Notes: generated by a model from the sequence alone, not told the origin. 10,431 nucleotides of DNA from Planctomycetota bacterium (GCA_013203365.1 JABMQG010000056.1:1-10431); one strand, 5' to 3'; positions 1 through 7,769 are shown, counted from the stretch's first letter. Made by a program: numbers and translations.

Positions 1-17
1 AACGGGGTGTTATTCAT
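1..17 (-). CDS. Possible first codons of the next downstream gene (partial)
   Basis: An ATG at 17-15 is followed by codons for Asn-Asn-Thr-Pro and runs off the left edge. Reading leftward on the minus strand it is preceded by AAGGA at 30-26, eight bases from the ATG, a good Shine-Dalgarno spacing. It sits 82 bases after the stop of the HTH gene. Too little is visible to name a product. An excisionase-like HTH protein is often next to a recombinase, so an integrase is a guess only. Confidence 0.35.
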
Positions 18-65
18 CTTTAGGTTCCTTGCTTTCACCATGTGCTGTTCAGGTCCATACTGACG

Positions 66-94
66 AATGTAGCGCCAGCAAGGCGAAAGCGCAA
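66..94 (-). promoter_or_regulatory. Candidate sigma70-type promoter for the left-edge gene
   Basis: On the minus strand TTGCGC (94-89) and TACATT (71-66) are separated by exactly 17 bases and end about 50 bases before the ATG at 17. The -35 box matches the consensus at 3 of 6 positions and the -10 box at 4 of 6. It lies in the only gap in the left half of the window large enough to need a new promoter. The match is weak and could be chance. Confidence 0.25.
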
Positions 95-99
95 GCACT

Positions 100-396
100 T
101 TATCTTGGGTTTATTTCGGTAAGACGATCGAGAAATCGCTCAAGCTCGACACGCCGATAACGGACAGATTTGCCCACCTGGGTGGCTCTCAGAAGCCCCT
201 TCTTGCGGTAGTAGCGGAGAGTGCCGGCAGGATCCTCGATATCAATTTCGTCCAGACGAAGGTAGCGAACTGCTTCCCCTTCCGTTAGCAACTGCGGACA
301 CGGCTCTGGCGGATTGCCAGGCAGGACTGGGACACCGGACCAAATACTTTCTGAGGGCACCACGTTCATTGGAAATGCTCGCTGGCAGAATGCCAT
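100..396 (-). CDS. Small helix-turn-helix protein, MerR/excisionase type
   Basis: 98 residues if the ATG at 396 is used; an in-frame ATG at 369 would give 89. Neither start has a strong ribosome-binding site. The folded part is residues 36-93: 'LLTEGEAVRYLRL' is a typical first helix and turn of the HTH_17 (excisionase/MerR-like) family. It is followed by 'TLRYYRKKGLLRA', the recognition helix and start of the wing, and by 'GKSVRYRRVELERFL', the wing and last helix. Such proteins bind DNA and serve as excisionases/directionality factors of mobile elements or as small transcription regulators. It starts 37 bases after the nrdJ stop, so it may be the last gene of the operon and could regulate it. 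No recombinase is visible here. The first 30 residues look like an unstructured extension, so the true start may lie further in. Confidence 0.75.
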   Translation of the reverse strand: MAFCQRAFPMNVVPSESIWSGVPVLPGNPPEPCPQLLTEGEAVRYLRLDEIDIEDPAGTLRYYRKKGLLRATQVGKSVRYRRVELERFLDRLTEINPR

Positions 397-433
397 ATCT
401 TCACATCTTGTAACTCACTCCGATTCATCGATT

Positions 434-2740
434 TCATCCGCACTTGGTGTAGCCGCAATTGGCGCAGACCAAGCAGCCAGCCTCTTTCCGAAGCGACTGG
501 CCGCATTCTGGACAGGGATTCAGGATAGCGCCCTCCGGGACATCGTCGTGTGCGCCCATGGCTTCTTGAATGGCCCGAGCAATCGCGTCGGGGCAAGACA
601 GGACAACGATGTCTTTATTGTCCTTTCGGGCAACGCAGGTCGACAGACAGCGAATGCCCTTGAGCTGCTCGATGAGCACCGCGGGATCGACGCCGCATCG
701 GAGGGCTGCAGAGACGGCCCGGCAGGTTGCTTCGCTCTGCGATGGGCACCCACCCACCTTCCCGAGCACCGCGAATACTTCGGCCAGTCCCTTGTCATCG
801 CGGTTCACGGTGGTGAAGATCGTTCCGCAGCCGACGCGGGCTTTGAACGTCTGCCCCGACGTAACGCAGCTGCGAGGTCTGGGTGTCGTGCCATTTGGTG
901 TGGCCGGTTTCTTCGAGTTGTTTGCAGCAGAAAACGTCTGGCCTTGACGTGACCCATCAACATAGACCGTTGTGCCCTTGCAGTGAAGTCTGTACGCCAG
1001 CCGTAAGACTTCGTCTACGTCCTCGATGGTCGCGTTCGCAGGAAGGTTGACCGTCTTTGAAACGGCGTTATCAACGTGCTTCTGAAAGGCTGCTTGCATT
1101 CGAACGTGCCATTCGGGGGCGATCTCGTGGGCTGTAACCAGCGATCCGGCAAGCCGCTTGGGAATAGCCGAGATTTGCATAGCCGGGGTATCCTTAAGAA
1201 GTGCTTCACGGACACCATCGGTCATCCAACCGTCACGACGGCCGATTCGCTCAAGCAGCGGGTGAACCTCGGTGAATTCCTGACCGTCAAGTGCACGCCG
1301 GCGATAGGCGAGTCTATAGATAGGCTCAATACCACTGCTGCACATGGAAATGATGCTGATGCTGCCGGTGGGTGCGATGGTTGTGACGGCGGCATTTCGC
1401 ATGGGCCGGTCATGTCGCGTGCACCATGTGCTCGCTTCCCAGTTTGGAAAGGTTCCTCTTTCCCCGGCCAGTTTCTCACTTGCACGGTGTGCGCGCCGCT
1501 GAATGAAGCGACTGAGCTTGCCGGAAAAACGGACTGCTTCTTCACTGTCATACCGCAGCCCCAGTAGAGCCAAAGCATCGGCGAGGCCCATGACACCGAG
1601 GCCGATCTTACGATTGCCAAGAGACTGAGTTCGAATCTTCTCGGTCGGGAAATAGTTCGCATCGACAACGTTATCCAGGAACCGTACGGCTAATCGCACG
1701 GTTTTGCCCAACGTTCGCCAGTCCATGCCCATGTCGCCCGGACGGACAAACCTGGCAACGTTGATCGAGCCGAGATTGCAGGATTCGTGTGTCAGCAATG
1801 GCTGCTCACCGCAAGGGTTGGTTGCCTCGATCCGGCCAAGATTAGGCGTGGGGTTGTCCCTGTTGACAGTGTCGATAAAGCAAATTCCCGGCTCACCGCT
1901 GGCGTGTGCCCCACGGACGATCATGTACCAAATCTCCCCAATTGTGTAACAGGGAAAGCTCACGTGGCCGATCGGAATCAAGTCCTCAATCGTATAGGTG
2001 GCGAGATCAATGTCCCGTGGGATCAGGTATCGCCGGCCGGTGCGTGGGTTGATCACCATGTGCGGCTCGTTCGGACGATCATCCAAGGCCCGCATGAATT
2101 CGTCCGTCACCTTCACGGAAAGGTTGAAGTTCTCAAAAGCCCCCGCCTCCTTTTTTGCTGTGATGAACTTCAGGATGTCGGGATGTTCGACGGACATCAT
2201 GGCCATGTTGGCGCCGCGACGGAATGCCCCTTGTTGGATCGCATGCGTGGCTTCGGCGAAGACGCGCATAAAGCTGATGGGGCCGCTGGTTCGACCCCCG
2301 CTTGATCTGACGATATCGCCGGTTGGACGAAGCGAATCGAACGAGAATCCCGTTCCGCCGCCGGCTTTCTGAACCTGGGCGGTTTCCTTTATGGCATCGA
2401 ATATCCCGTCGATGCTGTCCGGGACGGACAGAACGAAACAGGCACTAAGCATGCCGTCCCGTCGGCCCGCGTTCATCAGCGTCGGGCTGTTTGGCAAGAA
2501 TATCCCACGTTTCATCAGGGTACAGAATTCCTTGGCGACGGCTTCGGATTCTGCGGGTGTAGCGCCGTAGTTGGTTTCGGCAGCGGCGATAGCCTTTGCC
2601 ACACGGGTGAACATCTTCTGGGGTGTTTCCACGACCCGGCTCTGAGAATCCTTCCCCAAGTACCGTTGGAGCAGGAGCTCACTGCGAAGGCTCGGTCTCG
2701 CGGCAGGTGTCCGGTGTATGTCGGATGATCGCTTTTCCAT
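434..2740 (-). CDS. nrdJ: Adenosylcobalamin-dependent (class II) ribonucleotide reductase
   Basis: 768 residues. The enzyme reduces ribonucleotides to deoxyribonucleotides, using a thiyl radical generated by coenzyme B12. Visible landmarks: 'FLPNSPTLMNAG' near residue 85; C101 ('SACFVL') and C321 ('ESCNLGSIN') as the substrate-reducing pair; 'NPCGEQPL' with the thiyl-radical C310 and E312; 'GNRKIGLGVMGLADAL' near 375-390; 'APTGSISIIS' near 456-465 and 'SSGIEPIY' near 468-475. Residues about 625-725 match the TSCPD-type domain found at the end of NrdJ. The last 30 residues hold C743, C746, C756, C759, C762 and C767, a zinc-ribbon-like tail that may also carry the shuttle thiols. The protein starts almost directly with the catalytic module, so the N-terminal ATP-cone is absent. 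The start ATG has AGGA seven bases upstream. It begins 12 bases after the primase stop, indicating co-transcription. Being oxygen-independent and one-subunit, NrdJ is commonly carried by phages and mobile elements. Confidence 0.96.
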   Translation of the reverse strand: MEKRSSDIHRTPAARPSLRSELLLQRYLGKDSQSRVVETPQKMFTRVAKAIAAAETNYGATPAESEAVAKEFCTLMKRGIFLPNSPTLMNAGRRDGMLSACFVLSVPDSIDGIFDAIKETAQVQKAGGGTGFSFDSLRPTGDIVRSSGGRTSGPISFMRVFAEATHAIQQGAFRRGANMAMMSVEHPDILKFITAKKEAGAFENFNLSVKVTDEFMRALDDRPNEPHMVINPRTGRRYLIPRDIDLATYTIEDLIPIGHVSFPCYTIGEIWYMIVRGAHASGEPGICFIDTVNRDNPTPNLGRIEATNPCGEQPLLTHESCNLGSINVARFVRPGDMGMDWRTLGKTVRLAVRFLDNVVDANYFPTEKIRTQSLGNRKIGLGVMGLADALALLGLRYDSEEAVRFSGKLSRFIQRRAHRASEKLAGERGTFPNWEASTWCTRHDRPMRNAAVTTIAPTGSISIISMCSSGIEPIYRLAYRRRALDGQEFTEVHPLLERIGRRDGWMTDGVREALLKDTPAMQISAIPKRLAGSLVTAHEIAPEWHVRMQAAFQKHVDNAVSKTVNLPANATIEDVDEVLRLAYRLHCKGTTVYVDGSRQGQTFSAANNSKKPATPNGTTPRPRSCVTSGQTFKARVGCGTIFTTVNRDDKGLAEVFAVLGKVGGCPSQSEATCRAVSAALRCGVDPAVLIEQLKGIRCLSTCVARKDNKDIVVLSCPDAIARAIQEAMGAHDDVPEGAILNPCPECGQSLRKEAGCLVCANCGYTKCG

Positions 2741-2752
2741 TTTGAGATCCTT

Positions 2753-3832
2753 TCACTGCTGTCCGGAAGTCGATTGATCTTCGGACTCTGGCAGCTTTGC
2801 TTTCTTGTTTGCTGCTTGGAACCCGTCCTGATTGCGGGAGTGCAAAGGGCAGCCGGGATGGCAATATGGAGTGACGGCTGGCTCTTCGCAGCCACAGGCT
2901 CGATAGTCCTTGGAGTAGGCGGAATCAGTCTGCTCGGCGATTTCAGCTTCGGTGATGATCTGCTTGTCACCCTTGGGATTGTTCTTGGGCGCCCATGTGT
3001 TGAGTGCAGCGAGGGCGGCGTCTTGCGGCAGGCCCGCTTTCTTGAGATGCAGCGCCAGGCGAAAGCACGCTACACGTTGGTACTCGCTGACGCCCTCGGC
3101 GAGCATCTTCTGGGCACAGGGAGGCAGACCAAAGGATGGACTGATATCGGAAGATTCGGCTGACGCTGTCGGCGCAGTGGGAGCCGTCGCGGCGAGCTCA
3201 TTGATCTCGATGATCTCGTCGAGGACCGATTCCGGCACTCGCTGAATGCTCTCCAGGAAATCCCACTGGTTCGGGTATGGTCGAAAGCCGTTATCGGGAT
3301 TAACGAAGACTGTTCGGCCTCTCGGGACGAGGCAGCCGAACAACGGGGTGTTGATGAAGTTGCCGTAGCTGGCGTTGCCGTTGAGCCTGTCTTGCTTGGG
3401 GAATATCTCCGTAGAGGGTTTGCCGATATCGTCGAGGATCGCCGTGACGACCAGTCTCGCCTTGATGGCCGGGACGCCAGGCAGTTCCGTGAATATCCAG
3501 GCGTGCCATCCCTTGCGCTTGGACCGCTCGACGTAGGCCTTGATGCCGTACTGCCCGGCCTGGCGGACGAATTCCAACGGTGGGAAGGTGTCCTCATCGT
3601 CGAAGTCCGCCGCCACTGCGCGGGTCTGGTCGCCTACGAGGAGATAGACCCCGTACGACTGGCGCCCCTGGAGGTGGCGAAGGACAACCTCGTAAGGGAC
3701 CGGCTGTTTTACTTGGCGGACTTGGCCGGTTCGCGGATCATAGGTGCCGTAAACGTGCTCCAGGCCAGTGAAGCAGGCTTGAAACAGGGATATCTTGTCG
3801 TGTGTCGTTCTTCTTACTTGTGAATCTGCCAT
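2753..3832 (-). CDS. Archaeo-eukaryotic primase (AEP, TOTE-like) with Cys-rich C-terminus
   Basis: 359 residues. Residues about 45-200 look like an AEP catalytic domain: 'YGVYLLVGDQTRAVAADFDDED' region carries the metal-binding D76-x-D78; 'VERSKRKGWHAWIF' gives the second motif with H110; 'TEIFPKQDRL' near 141-150 resembles the third motif, and 'GNFINTPLFG' follows, as in the AEP group labelled TOTE primases. Such enzymes make primers and often extend them as polymerases. After a Ala/Thr/Pro-rich linker (214-230), residues 236-331 contain C239, C256, C313, C315, C324 and C328 around helical segments. This resembles the PriL-like iron-sulphur or PriCT modules fused to other AEPs, and I infer metal binding. 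AAGGAG lies eight bases before the ATG, at the foot of a hairpin. The gene is followed after 12 bases by nrdJ, so primer synthesis and dNTP production appear coupled. No helicase domain is fused. The catalytic call is good; primase versus primase-polymerase is open. Confidence 0.85.
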   Translation of the reverse strand: MADSQVRRTTHDKISLFQACFTGLEHVYGTYDPRTGQVRQVKQPVPYEVVLRHLQGRQSYGVYLLVGDQTRAVAADFDDEDTFPPLEFVRQAGQYGIKAYVERSKRKGWHAWIFTELPGVPAIKARLVVTAILDDIGKPSTEIFPKQDRLNGNASYGNFINTPLFGCLVPRGRTVFVNPDNGFRPYPNQWDFLESIQRVPESVLDEIIEINELAATAPTAPTASAESSDISPSFGLPPCAQKMLAEGVSEYQRVACFRLALHLKKAGLPQDAALAALNTWAPKNNPKGDKQIITEAEIAEQTDSAYSKDYRACGCEEPAVTPYCHPGCPLHSRNQDGFQAANKKAKLPESEDQSTSGQQ

Positions 3833-3840
3833 ATCCTGGA

Positions 3841-3870
3841 CTCCTTGAGGAAGCGGTCGAGCCTCCTCAA
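3841..3870 (-). promoter_or_regulatory. RNA hairpin next to the primase ribosome-binding site
   Basis: In the minus-strand transcript the arm UUGAGGAGGC (3870-3861) pairs with GCUUCCUCAA (3854-3845) across a six-base loop. It gives ten consecutive pairs including one G-U. The same site on the plus strand would have an A-C mismatch, so the pairing favours the minus-strand RNA. The 3' arm ends in the AA of the Shine-Dalgarno AAGGAG (3846-3841), eight bases from the ATG at 3832. There is no U-run after it, so it is not an intrinsic terminator. A role in setting primase translation or in RNA processing is inference. Confidence 0.5.
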
Positions 3871-3900
3871 AGAGAGTGCGGCAGATTCAAGGCGTGCGTT

Positions 3901-4518
3901 TCAGGTAGACAGATCGAGCGGTTGGAACTGGCCGTTAGTAGCCAGCTCGATAGTCAGAAGTTCGGGAACGGAATCGGCGAGCTGGTCCGGTGTACAGTTC
4001 TGAAGTTGACCGGACAGCCACTTACCGCAACGTTCAATCAATGCGGCGGCCAGAGCGCACTTGGTGTGCCAATCGGCGGGATCGAGGTGGCGAGCGATCA
4101 CCCATCGCGTGTACATATCTCGCCGGCGAGTCTTGATAAGGTCAGCCAGCCTGGTCAGGACCACTTCCATACCCGGCTGGGAAGGATCCTCGGCATCCTG
4201 GACGGCTGCGTAATAGCCGTCGGAGTAGGTGCCTTGGTAGGCCTGTTCCAACAGTGCGACCGCCTCATCGAGCGATTGGGACGGTGAAAGTGTCCGGCTG
4301 CATAGAAAGGCGCTCTCGTGGAGGTGTCGCAGGAATTCCGCAATCGTCCTATGGAACCGATCGTGAGAATAGCCGGCTGCGTCATCACAGGGGAATCGCT
4401 CAAGGGCGATGTCGATCGGCCGGTCAATCATCGCCGCTATATGATCTTCATCCAGCAGTTCCACCAGCCGGCGGATGATCGTGGCCGCATTAGTCTGCGT
4501 TGGATCAGAACGTGTCAT
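3901..4518 (-). CDS. Helical paralogue family protein, copy 4 (unknown function)
   Basis: 205 residues, no family recognised. The start at 4518 is chosen because its ATG overlaps the end of the ATPase gene by 14 bases and because the reading further upstream is a shadow of that gene. The protein is predicted helical, without signal peptide or membrane segment. Residues 55-94 ('FHRTIAEF' to 'LLEQAY') and 105-188 align with the other three copies. Against the copy at 7770-8351, residues 105-188 pair with 93-176 without gaps, with about 29 identities in 84 by my hand count. Shared positions include the M-x-V-V-L segment, K-T, H-x-x-P-x-x-W and R-C-G. It lacks the 'NGG' of copies 1 and 2, having 'SQPGM' instead. 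Overlap with the ATPase gene suggests coupled translation and a partnership between the two products. An adaptor or subunit role is inferred. Confidence 0.85.
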   Translation of the reverse strand: MTRSDPTQTNAATIIRRLVELLDEDHIAAMIDRPIDIALERFPCDDAAGYSHDRFHRTIAEFLRHLHESAFLCSRTLSPSQSLDEAVALLEQAYQGTYSDGYYAAVQDAEDPSQPGMEVVLTRLADLIKTRRRDMYTRWVIARHLDPADWHTKCALAAALIERCGKWLSGQLQNCTPDQLADSVPELLTIELATNGQFQPLDLST

Positions 4519-7060
4519 AGCCGTACACCTCGCCATCATCGCCCTCGCCGACAGTTCCGTCGCTGGCGACTTGCGCTCGCAACGACGCCATCTGCTCAGG
4601 AGTGCACCATTCCTGCTGCGGATGCCCTTGTGACAGGGGCTCGGCCCATTGCTCACCGCGCATGCGCACGGCCCGCTGTACCTCTTTGACGGGTTTGCAA
4701 TAGCGGGCGCGTGACTGGGCGATGATCCTCTCCCGGCAATGATTATCGGGGATCTCCAGCGGATAGTGCGTTTTTACGCGCACGACTTGATTGTCTATGC
4801 GTGCAATGGCTCGCCCAATCTCCAGCGTGATGAGATCCTCGATTTCGACCTTGTCCTGAAGATCCTTGCGGAGATAGCGGGCGTCCTTGGTATCGACGTT
4901 GAAGATGACGGTCGAGCCCACACTCAGCAGTGCGTCGGCCTGGCGGGTGCCGAACTGGCTGAGGTACTGGTGGGCCAGTGTCAGCGAGACGTTGAACTTT
5001 CGTGTCTCGGCGATCATGTCCTCGACGGCGTCGGTGAGGAACCGATGCGCCTCGTCGCAGTAGATATGAAACGGCAAGAATGCTTCAGTCGGCGAGCCCC
5101 GCCGTCCAAGGGCAGTTATATGCAACAGCGAGAGCAAGAAGCATCCGAGAATTTCCAGCACTTCCGGTCCGACATTCGAAATATCAACCAGCAGTATCTT
5201 TCCGGTGTCCATGATATCGCGGAGATTAAAAAACGAGTCACTCTGCGAGAGCATCAGTGAAACGGTCTCTCCTGCCAGCAGCTTGCTGAGCTTGTGCTGG
5301 GGCGGGAACAGGTCGGCTGAGCTGTACCGACCAAAGTCTTCCCGCCAGAAGAGCTTGGCAACCTCATTGTCGAGCACCTTTAGCAGTTGTGCACGAAGTT
5401 GGTGGCTTTCGTCCGATTTTTGACGGAGAATGTTCGATACGTCCAGAAGGTTACTGTGGGGAAGATGAAGAAGGGCGAAAAAGGAGTGTCGTAGAAGGTG
5501 TTCCAGCCGGTCACCCCAGCCTGAGACGACGCTCTTGAAGGCTCGGACGAGTTCGTCGGCAATCCGGGCCTTACTCATGCCTTGTCCACAAGACAGAGGG
5601 TTCCAGATGGGAACCCAATCCGGATCGCTTGGCTCGATGTAGATTACGCGGTCGGCGTGCTCGGGCGGGATGAGGCACAGCAGCCTTTGGACGAGCCTGC
5701 CATGCGGGTCCAGCACGGCAACGCCGTGACCCTTGCGGATGTCATTCAGTACCATGTACTCGATTGTCGATGACTTGCCCTTGCCGGGCTTGCCGATCAG
5801 GTGCACGTGCTTGGTCCGCATGTCGTCGGGAATGCACACGGGCAGATTAATGCCGGCGTAGAGACTGGTGCCGATCGATGTGCCTGAAGCGAGCGTGTCT
5901 CCGGGCGGAAGGGTTTCCAGAGAGGGCATGAGTACTTGGACATGTTCCGTGATCTCCGGCGGTGGGATATGTACCAGGCTTGTCAACTCCCACGAGTTGA
6001 GTAGGAAGCCCGGCCGATACGTTACCGCGGCGGTGAACATCTGGCGGATCTGCTCGGGGGACAACCGTTGGGCGTATTCGGCTTCGGTGATGAGGTTCAG
6101 CGGCCGACCGCCATGCTGAAAGAGGCTCCCCATCACCGCCAGCGATCGTATCAGGTCGTCCGCATGCTCGTCGGCATCGACAAGCCCGATACGAACGGCG
6201 GCGGCGAAGAAAGGCTTGTCGTTGTGAGCCTTGGTCTCCACGTTGAGCGACATCTGGCGAAGATCGCTCGACGGGGCCTGCTGGGCGTAGCGAGCGGGTG
6301 TTGTGATTCCCCCAATCAGCTTGATCGAGTATTCCAAATCCAGCAAGGTCTGGACATTTTGATGCCAGTTATTTTGCGGCCAGACCGGGATAAAGGCTAC
6401 CTGGTAGAAACCAATCCCTGGCAGGGGAATCTCCGCCAGCGAGGTCAACAGCGTCGCATACGGCGAGCGTTGCAGTTCCTCCGGATTTGTCAGAAGGTGG
6501 GAGTACGGAGGGGATGGATAGAAGTCGCAGAAGATGGCCTCGCCCCAGACCTCCGATGTGATGCTCCGCAGCGAATCGGCCCTGGCGAGTGTAAGCTCAC
6601 ACAGCTCGAACTGGCCGGAGAACGCCGTACGAACCACCGCCAGGTCGTCCTGGTGGCAGAGAATCTGGAGCTTGATATGCTCGCGGTTCCCGATGATCTC
6701 CAACGCGATCCGATGCCGGACGCTGGAAAGCTGCTTGAGGAAAAGCTCGGATCGGTTCCATTCGCACCTTTGCTCGGGCGATATCCAGACCTGCAGCCTC
6801 ACCAATTGCTCTTCGGGTAAGGGCGCCTCGATTGTCCAGTGGCTCAGGCCGTCGCCGGTGACAATGTCCTGTGTACCCAGGATAGGCTGATAGACAGGCT
6901 CCAATGCCACCGGCTGCGATGACATCTCCGGCCGGCAGCCCTTGGAAACCTCCAGACGCACGATCTCCCGAGCTTTGGCGGCCAGCATGTGTGGCCGCGC
7001 ACGCGCCAGGAGTGCTTTTTCCATAGATTCCGTCATTTTTAGACACCAGTACCGTCCCAT
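4505..7060 (-). CDS. HerA/VirD4-type P-loop ATPase (DUF87/TraG-like)
   Basis: Up to 851 residues, probably soluble because no membrane helices are evident. Residues about 85-400 form an N-terminal region with alternating strands and helices, as seen in large type IV secretion-like and archaeal DUF87 ATPases. The motor domain follows: 'GKPGKGKSS' (Walker A, G423-K429-S430), 'GVAVLDPHGRL' with D451, 'ILLVDISN' near 622-629, 'HIYCDEAHRF' (Walker B, D669-E670, in the DEAH form typical of HerA), and 'LTLAHQYLSQF' near 693-703. This family consists of hexameric motors that move DNA, and coupling proteins of conjugation. The C-terminal 90 residues are charged and low in structure. The start is uncertain: 7060, 7036 and 7024 all begin in frame, and only 7024 has a weak GGA upstream. 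The stop overlaps the next gene by 14 bases. It is flanked by helical-family genes, so these are likely partners. No relaxase or pilus gene is visible, so conjugation is not shown. Confidence 0.88.
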   Translation of the reverse strand: MGRYWCLKMTESMEKALLARARPHMLAAKAREIVRLEVSKGCRPEMSSQPVALEPVYQPILGTQDIVTGDGLSHWTIEAPLPEEQLVRLQVWISPEQRCEWNRSELFLKQLSSVRHRIALEIIGNREHIKLQILCHQDDLAVVRTAFSGQFELCELTLARADSLRSITSEVWGEAIFCDFYPSPPYSHLLTNPEELQRSPYATLLTSLAEIPLPGIGFYQVAFIPVWPQNNWHQNVQTLLDLEYSIKLIGGITTPARYAQQAPSSDLRQMSLNVETKAHNDKPFFAAAVRIGLVDADEHADDLIRSLAVMGSLFQHGGRPLNLITEAEYAQRLSPEQIRQMFTAAVTYRPGFLLNSWELTSLVHIPPPEITEHVQVLMPSLETLPPGDTLASGTSIGTSLYAGINLPVCIPDDMRTKHVHLIGKPGKGKSSTIEYMVLNDIRKGHGVAVLDPHGRLVQRLLCLIPPEHADRVIYIEPSDPDWVPIWNPLSCGQGMSKARIADELVRAFKSVVSGWGDRLEHLLRHSFFALLHLPHSNLLDVSNILRQKSDESHQLRAQLLKVLDNEVAKLFWREDFGRYSSADLFPPQHKLSKLLAGETVSLMLSQSDSFFNLRDIMDTGKILLVDISNVGPEVLEILGCFLLSLLHITALGRRGSPTEAFLPFHIYCDEAHRFLTDAVEDMIAETRKFNVSLTLAHQYLSQFGTRQADALLSVGSTVIFNVDTKDARYLRKDLQDKVEIEDLITLEIGRAIARIDNQVVRVKTHYPLEIPDNHCRERIIAQSRARYCKPVKEVQRAVRMRGEQWAEPLSQGHPQQEWCTPEQMASLRAQVASDGTVGEGDDGEVYGYDTF

Positions 7061-7175
7061 GGGTGTTGCGGCGATATGGGTGGGACAATTTCACGGAGCG
7101 AGACGGTCTGCCCTCAAGACGAGGCCGGAAACATCGCTTTGACCCGGACAAACAATAGGCTGGAACCATGAACAC

Positions 7176-7757
7176 TCACATCCGACCAATCCGGCTCAAG
7201 TGTTGCATTAGACGCGGATGTTCCTGGAGGACCTTCGGCAGGTTGGCCCTCACGCGTACGGCGTTACCCTCGGTGATCTCGGAAGGAAGGAGATGGCCGT
7301 ACTTTTCAAGGTACTCATCACATGCGGAAAACTGCTCGTCGATCGAGAGACCATTCCAATAGAAGCTCACCATGGCCAGTATCTCGTTGTCGGCGTACTG
7401 CTCGGCCATGGTGCGGGCGAACTTCTTGAGCACGGCGTAAAGACCGCCTTCGTTGCCCGTCCGAGCCATCTCGAAGGCGGTCTTCTCTCCGCCGAGCCCG
7501 TATGCTCTGGTAAGGATTTGACAGCAGCGCCCCCAATCAAAGCTCGGTGTCATCGGGCACTCCTGTCGCAATCGAAGCAGCCGGACGTCCGTGTGGCGCA
7601 AGAAGCGGATCAGACAGTCGCAAAACCGATTCCAGTTCTCGGTCCGTGCAGACTGCGGGCAGAAACTGTTGATCGCATCATCGGCGCGTCTGTCGGTCTG
7701 GTCGACTGTTTTCGCCGGATGGATCCCGTCCAGGAGTCGGTCGAGTTTGCTCGCCAT
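7176..7757 (-). CDS. Helical paralogue family protein, copy 3 (most divergent)
   Basis: 193 residues, not recognised as a known family. GGAG directly after the stop of the preceding gene lies nine bases before the ATG, so the two are translated from one message with a 12-base gap. Residues 45-86 ('NRFCDCLIRFLRH' to 'TRAY') match the first conserved part of the family. Residues 94-163 align without gaps to 93-162 of copy 2, keeping A-F-x-x-A, G-x-x-G-G, V-L and the G-x-x-L-x-S-x-I end. Overall identity is clearly lower than among the other copies. The P-x-x-W motif is replaced by 'NGLSID'. The first 40 residues are a charged N-terminal extension and there is no membrane segment. Six cysteines are not arranged as a clear metal site. 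The divergence suggests a specialised subunit, not a redundant copy. Confidence 0.82.
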   Translation of the reverse strand: MASKLDRLLDGIHPAKTVDQTDRRADDAINSFCPQSARTENWNRFCDCLIRFLRHTDVRLLRLRQECPMTPSFDWGRCCQILTRAYGLGGEKTAFEMARTGNEGGLYAVLKKFARTMAEQYADNEILAMVSFYWNGLSIDEQFSACDEYLEKYGHLLPSEITEGNAVRVRANLPKVLQEHPRLMQHLSRIGRM

Positions 7758-7769
7758 GGGTCTCTGCTC

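Noticed and set aside
366..596. Minus-strand 76-codon reading between nrdJ and the HTH gene
   Set aside because: It overlaps the zinc-ribbon end of nrdJ and the start of the HTH gene, with Arg-rich sequence and no motif.
314..952. Plus-strand reading of 212 codons, and similar long plus-strand readings at 3392-3823, 6068-6820 and 7956-8405
   Set aside because: Each lies opposite a well-supported minus-strand gene, has compositionally odd, Arg/Gly/Ser-rich or motif-free translation, and no ribosome-binding context. They are shadows of GC-rich coding sequence.
434..2740. Frameshift or intein in nrdJ, suggested by the loose Pro/Ser/Asn-rich stretch near residues 605-625
   Set aside because: The frame stays open, the domains on both sides are intact and in the normal order, and a flexible linker before the TSCPD-type domain is common.
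4519..4656. Upstream extension of helical copy 4 to 4656
   Set aside because: It lies fully inside the ATPase gene and the extra residues have no match in the other copies.
7061..7175. Promoter inside the gap before the ATPase gene (TTGAGG, 18 bases, TGAAAT)
   Set aside because: Only partial matches to consensus boxes with non-ideal spacing. A promoter here is plausible from the gap size but the sequence does not show it.
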